Source of the DNA: Panorpa germanica
Lineage: Eukaryota; Arthropoda; Insecta; Mecoptera; Panorpidae
Length of the DNA: 64,000 nt
Direction of reading: 5' to 3'
NCBI GenBank assembly: GCA_963678705.1
Contig: OY783220.1
Coordinates: 12,421,001-12,485,000, forward strand
The translations under genes were made by a program, and so were the position numbers. Below are positions 61,080 through 64,000 of this stretch, piece after piece. The notes under the pieces are model-generated. The model was not told the origin of the DNA. It made no database searches and worked only from the letters and a program-made list of their open reading frames with translations. The stretch's first letter is position 1; every line of letters begins with the position of its first letter.

Positions 61080-61736
61080 AATGGGATTGTGTCCTCATAT
61101 TTTAGTGGTCGATTTTTCAATTGTTGATTGAAATTGATGTTAATAAATGTGTATTGGCGTGTCTATTTTATTAAATATCTTAATGTTGACGGAGATATAG
61201 CAATTAAAAATTTGAATTGTAGTTTTAGCACAAAAATGTCGGCCATATTTGTATGACGTGAAATGCATTTTAACGTCAGTTATTTGTTGAGTAGGTCAGT
61301 GCTGTGGTAATGTTTTGTAGCTGTTGGTAGTCGAAATAATCAAGTCAAATCAAAGAATAATAAGTTTTTATTTTATTTAACCCTGTTACGGCAGACATAA
61401 TATAGAAATTTGATTGTTCCTTGAAATAGCTGTAAATAATATTTGATATTTTGATATATAAATACATATAGCAGAGATTTACGAGCTGTAAGGTTGGTAA
61501 CCTGTAAACTTGCCAGAGTTCTATCTCGAATACGCCATCTCTTTTATGCTTTTTTATATAAAAGAGATGAAATGAATGTTGTCCAACGTTGAAATGCTTT
61601 TAATAATTAAAGAGAAAAAATGACTTTTTTAATTGTTAATATCTCGAGATAAGGAGTTATTAAAAAATAATTGGATCAACTTTATCAATATATAGTACAG
61701 TTTTATAGAAATTAAGACATAGGACACAAGGCCATT
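61080..61736. mobile_element. 657 bp inverted-repeat element, copy B, with 8 bp duplication
   Basis: Same family and orientation as copy A. Ends AATGGGATTGTGTCC and AATGGCCTTGTGTCC (read inward). Flanks ATGTTTTG (61072-61079) and ATGTTTGG (61737-61744) agree at seven of eight bases, which suggests a hAT-like origin. It differs from copy A by a ~45 bp stretch near 61500-61575 containing CATCTCTTTTATGC and its inverted partner. Confidence 0.83.
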
Positions 61737-63623
61737 ATGTTTGGTAAACAGCGGACTCTATTTTTAAAACTAGTGGCTAAAAATAGCAAGTTTGACAACA
61801 ACAAAACCTAGAGGATAGAGGATATGGCGCAAATGTCGAAATATAAAAGTTGCATTTCTTTAACATATAATAAGTTCTAATAAATAAATCTAAATTCTAT
61901 TTAAGATTGAACAGGAAGAATTTTGTCTTTACAAAATATTATTCTCCACATTTACATTCATAATTTACATAATTTAATTGTTAAACTTAAATACACCTTT
62001 TTACAACCAATAAACCTTCCTTAATTGAGCCAATTAAACTAAATCTTAAAGGTAATATAATTATTTCTACCTCCAGCTTTATTTCAAGCCTCTAAAATAT
62101 ACCGCACAATTTTTGTGTGGTCTTCCGCTTCCTGTTTTGTATCCTGTTACACGAATATATCGATTCCCAGAAGTAAACTTTACTTGTCTCTGGTGAGGGC
62201 CAGTGGTTTGCTGACTAGGTGGACTCGTGGGCGATGTAGAAATGGGTGGTGATGGGCGGTACTGTTTCTGTTTATTAATTTAATAATGACTGCTCAGAGA
62301 CAGTTCTATGTTCATGTTGGTTACCTGATTGAACAACTGTCTGATTATTACAACTAACAACCAATTAGTGTTCATTAGCATTGCAAACAAATTTACAAAG
62401 CTTGGTTTTGAATACGACAGTCCATTGATACTAGTAATAATTATTAGACTTATTGGACTATACAATGATAAAGTATATTGAGTTATACTTATCGCAAAAG
62501 TTAGTTAACAAACAGCATTTGTCTTATTGTATTTTGCGGGTTTGATCTACAGTTACTCCGCATCTCACAATACACAATATTTCAATTTTTCATCTTTCTT
62601 TCAAGTGCAATTATACTTAGGTTCAATGGAATTACAAAATCATCTTCGTCGGTAATATGTACATGGAACCACTACTTCGTTACACGTGTCCCACCCTATC
62701 CCACTCCCCATGTCTTAATAATCCCCAAGTTGAACCAGAGACTAAAGTTTCTCCGTTATCTGATTACCACGACGTTGTATAAGACATGAACCAACTGGAG
62801 ACCAAATAAACAATGCCCAGAGATAGTATAATCCTGGAATGGGGAAGTCGGGGTTAAGATACAGGGTGGTTAACTCCCTTTGTTATTTTTCGATAAAAAC
62901 AATTCAACTTTTTGGTCGTGTGGACTCTTGACAATGTTATGATAAAACAATCGTAAATATTATTTTAGATTACATTTTTTTTAGTTTGGAATGCGAAGAA
63001 TATGAGAACTTAAACAACAGTTACACGTTTAACACAAGAAAATGTTTTAGCAGTTTATTTCGTCTACTTATAACACATACAATCCATCGTTTTCGGTAAG
63101 GGGTAGGGCTATTATTCGGGCTATTTGTTAAGTATCTTAAAAGGACGACTGTTCAAGCACTTCAAACCTCATAGAAGAAGAACTATTGAAGCGTTTAAAG
63201 AAATGGTTGGGCAGGTTAAGATTCCAATTTGTTATTTACGGGGTATTATATATTTCAAAGATCTTAAAGAAAGTTTCTTGTGAATTTTCTTTTTAGAAGT
63301 TTGTAGATGGGATATTGATATTAAACGAAGGACCAATTATAATAATTTGTGCAAATATTGTTTACTTTCAATTAAATCAAAAGTATTTAGAAGTTTCTTT
63401 TACTTTATTTGAATAACATCTGGCCATCGCAAATAAACAATTTATCTTCAAAAACAAATTCAAAATTAAGTGATATACTTTATTTTTTGCCGAGCCTCAT
63501 CATTACTGTAGTTTTTCCATTATTTTCCACAGTTGTTTTCCATTATCACCATAGTTTTCTATTCGTCGTATTTTGGAACACAATAACAATCTCTCTCCTT
63601 CTGTTAGATGTCTTCCCATTCCC
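61737..63623. other. noncoding stretch near the window end
   Basis: A TACAGGGTGG word at 62862 and CCCACCCTATCCCAC at 62691 may be ends of one small mariner-like element, but only about seven bases match. No gene seen. Confidence 0.3.
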
Positions 63624-64000
63624 TAATTCTTCTATTGTCCCTCTTCCTCCTATCTTTCTAACTGTCTACCTCATGTTTTGGGACTGCCTGATATAATAGC
63701 AACAACACTAACACGGGAACACAAAACAGAAACAATCAATCAACACCTCCGGCGGTCCCGTGAAAGGGAGCTTCATTGTATAGCAGTTAGGTTGTGTGGT
63801 ACGGTACACATAACAGAAGGAAACAATGCCAGATATTGCCAGCGAATATTACGCAGGCATCCTGGAGGAAAGCAACACCACATTGTATGTTTTGATTACA
63901 ACAACAATTACGAACAAATTCTCGATGCTACATTATATTGGGATTTAGGAATTATGTTTGCTGGGAACAATAGAAGACTTAAAGGGCGATATCGTTCTGG
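63624..64000 (+). CDS. open frame running off the window, possible transposase-type helix-turn-helix
   Basis: A frame with no stop after the TAA near 63622 runs to the last base. The protein-like part reads RRSRERELHCIAVRLCGT, then VHITEGNNARYCQRILRR, HPGGKQHHIVCFDYN and YEQILDATLYWDLGIMF. The order (short helix, EGNNAR..Q...RR.PG....) resembles the DUF4817-type helix-turn-helix found beside insect mobile elements; this is a weak match from memory. No in-frame ATG starts it, so it is an exon, a 5'-truncated frame or a decayed copy. The adjoining plus-strand frame at 63409-63696 is pyrimidine-rich filler. Confidence 0.35.

Overview
This 64 kb window is AT-rich (roughly 70% A+T), intron-rich animal DNA. 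It is almost certainly from an insect. Its one confidently recognised host gene is the insect neuropeptide precursor prohormone-4, and most other recognisable sequence is decayed transposable elements: non-LTR retrotransposons of several clades and many short inverted-repeat DNA elements. Nothing bacterial, viral or CRISPR-like was seen. The order of insect cannot be fixed by eye.

The prohormone-4 gene is on the minus strand. Three coding exons can be placed: an LDL-receptor class A exon (23228-23359), a middle exon starting with a Lys-Arg site (16622-16774) and the last exon with the stop codon (16348-16541). They are joined by a 6.45 kb intron and an 80 bp intron, all in phase 1. The exon or exons for the signal peptide and the N-terminal peptide were not found and may lie upstream (higher coordinates), inside or beyond the window. 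Sequence below 16348 is its 3' UTR and downstream flank.

The rest is mobile-element debris. (a) Eight copies of one ~0.65-0.7 kb family, called R1-R8 here, lie at about 1.0, 17.0, 19.4, 22.5, 33.6, 47.0, 50.1 and 52.7 kb. Most carry a ~70-codon open frame, and most contain an inner ~157 bp module with inverted ends. (b) Non-LTR retrotransposon fragments include an endonuclease piece (35.7-36.5 kb), a 5'-truncated 3' end with an exact 15 bp target duplication (38.6-39.6 kb) and a decayed relative (3.5-3.9 kb), Jockey-like 3' ends (40.6-41.2 and 6.1 kb), an RNase H region (42.4-43.1 kb), and C-terminal scraps at 43.6 and 59.6 kb. (c) Inverted-repeat elements include hAT-like ones with near-8 bp duplications (2.9, 30.4 and 61.1 kb, the last with a sister at 48.4 kb), a PIF/Harbinger-like one with TTA flanks (5.1 kb), a twin pair (25.1 and 25.4 kb), a CAGGG-ended one (51.3 kb) and a foldback element with 134 bp arms (58.0-58.4 kb). 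(d) There are also two unexplained open frames (14.8-15.0 kb and 63.6 kb to the window end) and a miRNA-like hairpin at 2.46 kb.

There is no operon-like co-operation here. The main biological unit is the neuropeptide gene. R2, R3 and R4 lie inside its 6.45 kb intron, and R4 ends only about 78 bp from a splice donor. No clear undescribed functional system was found. The best novelty candidates are the R family with its nested module, the 2463-2560 hairpin and the foldback element.
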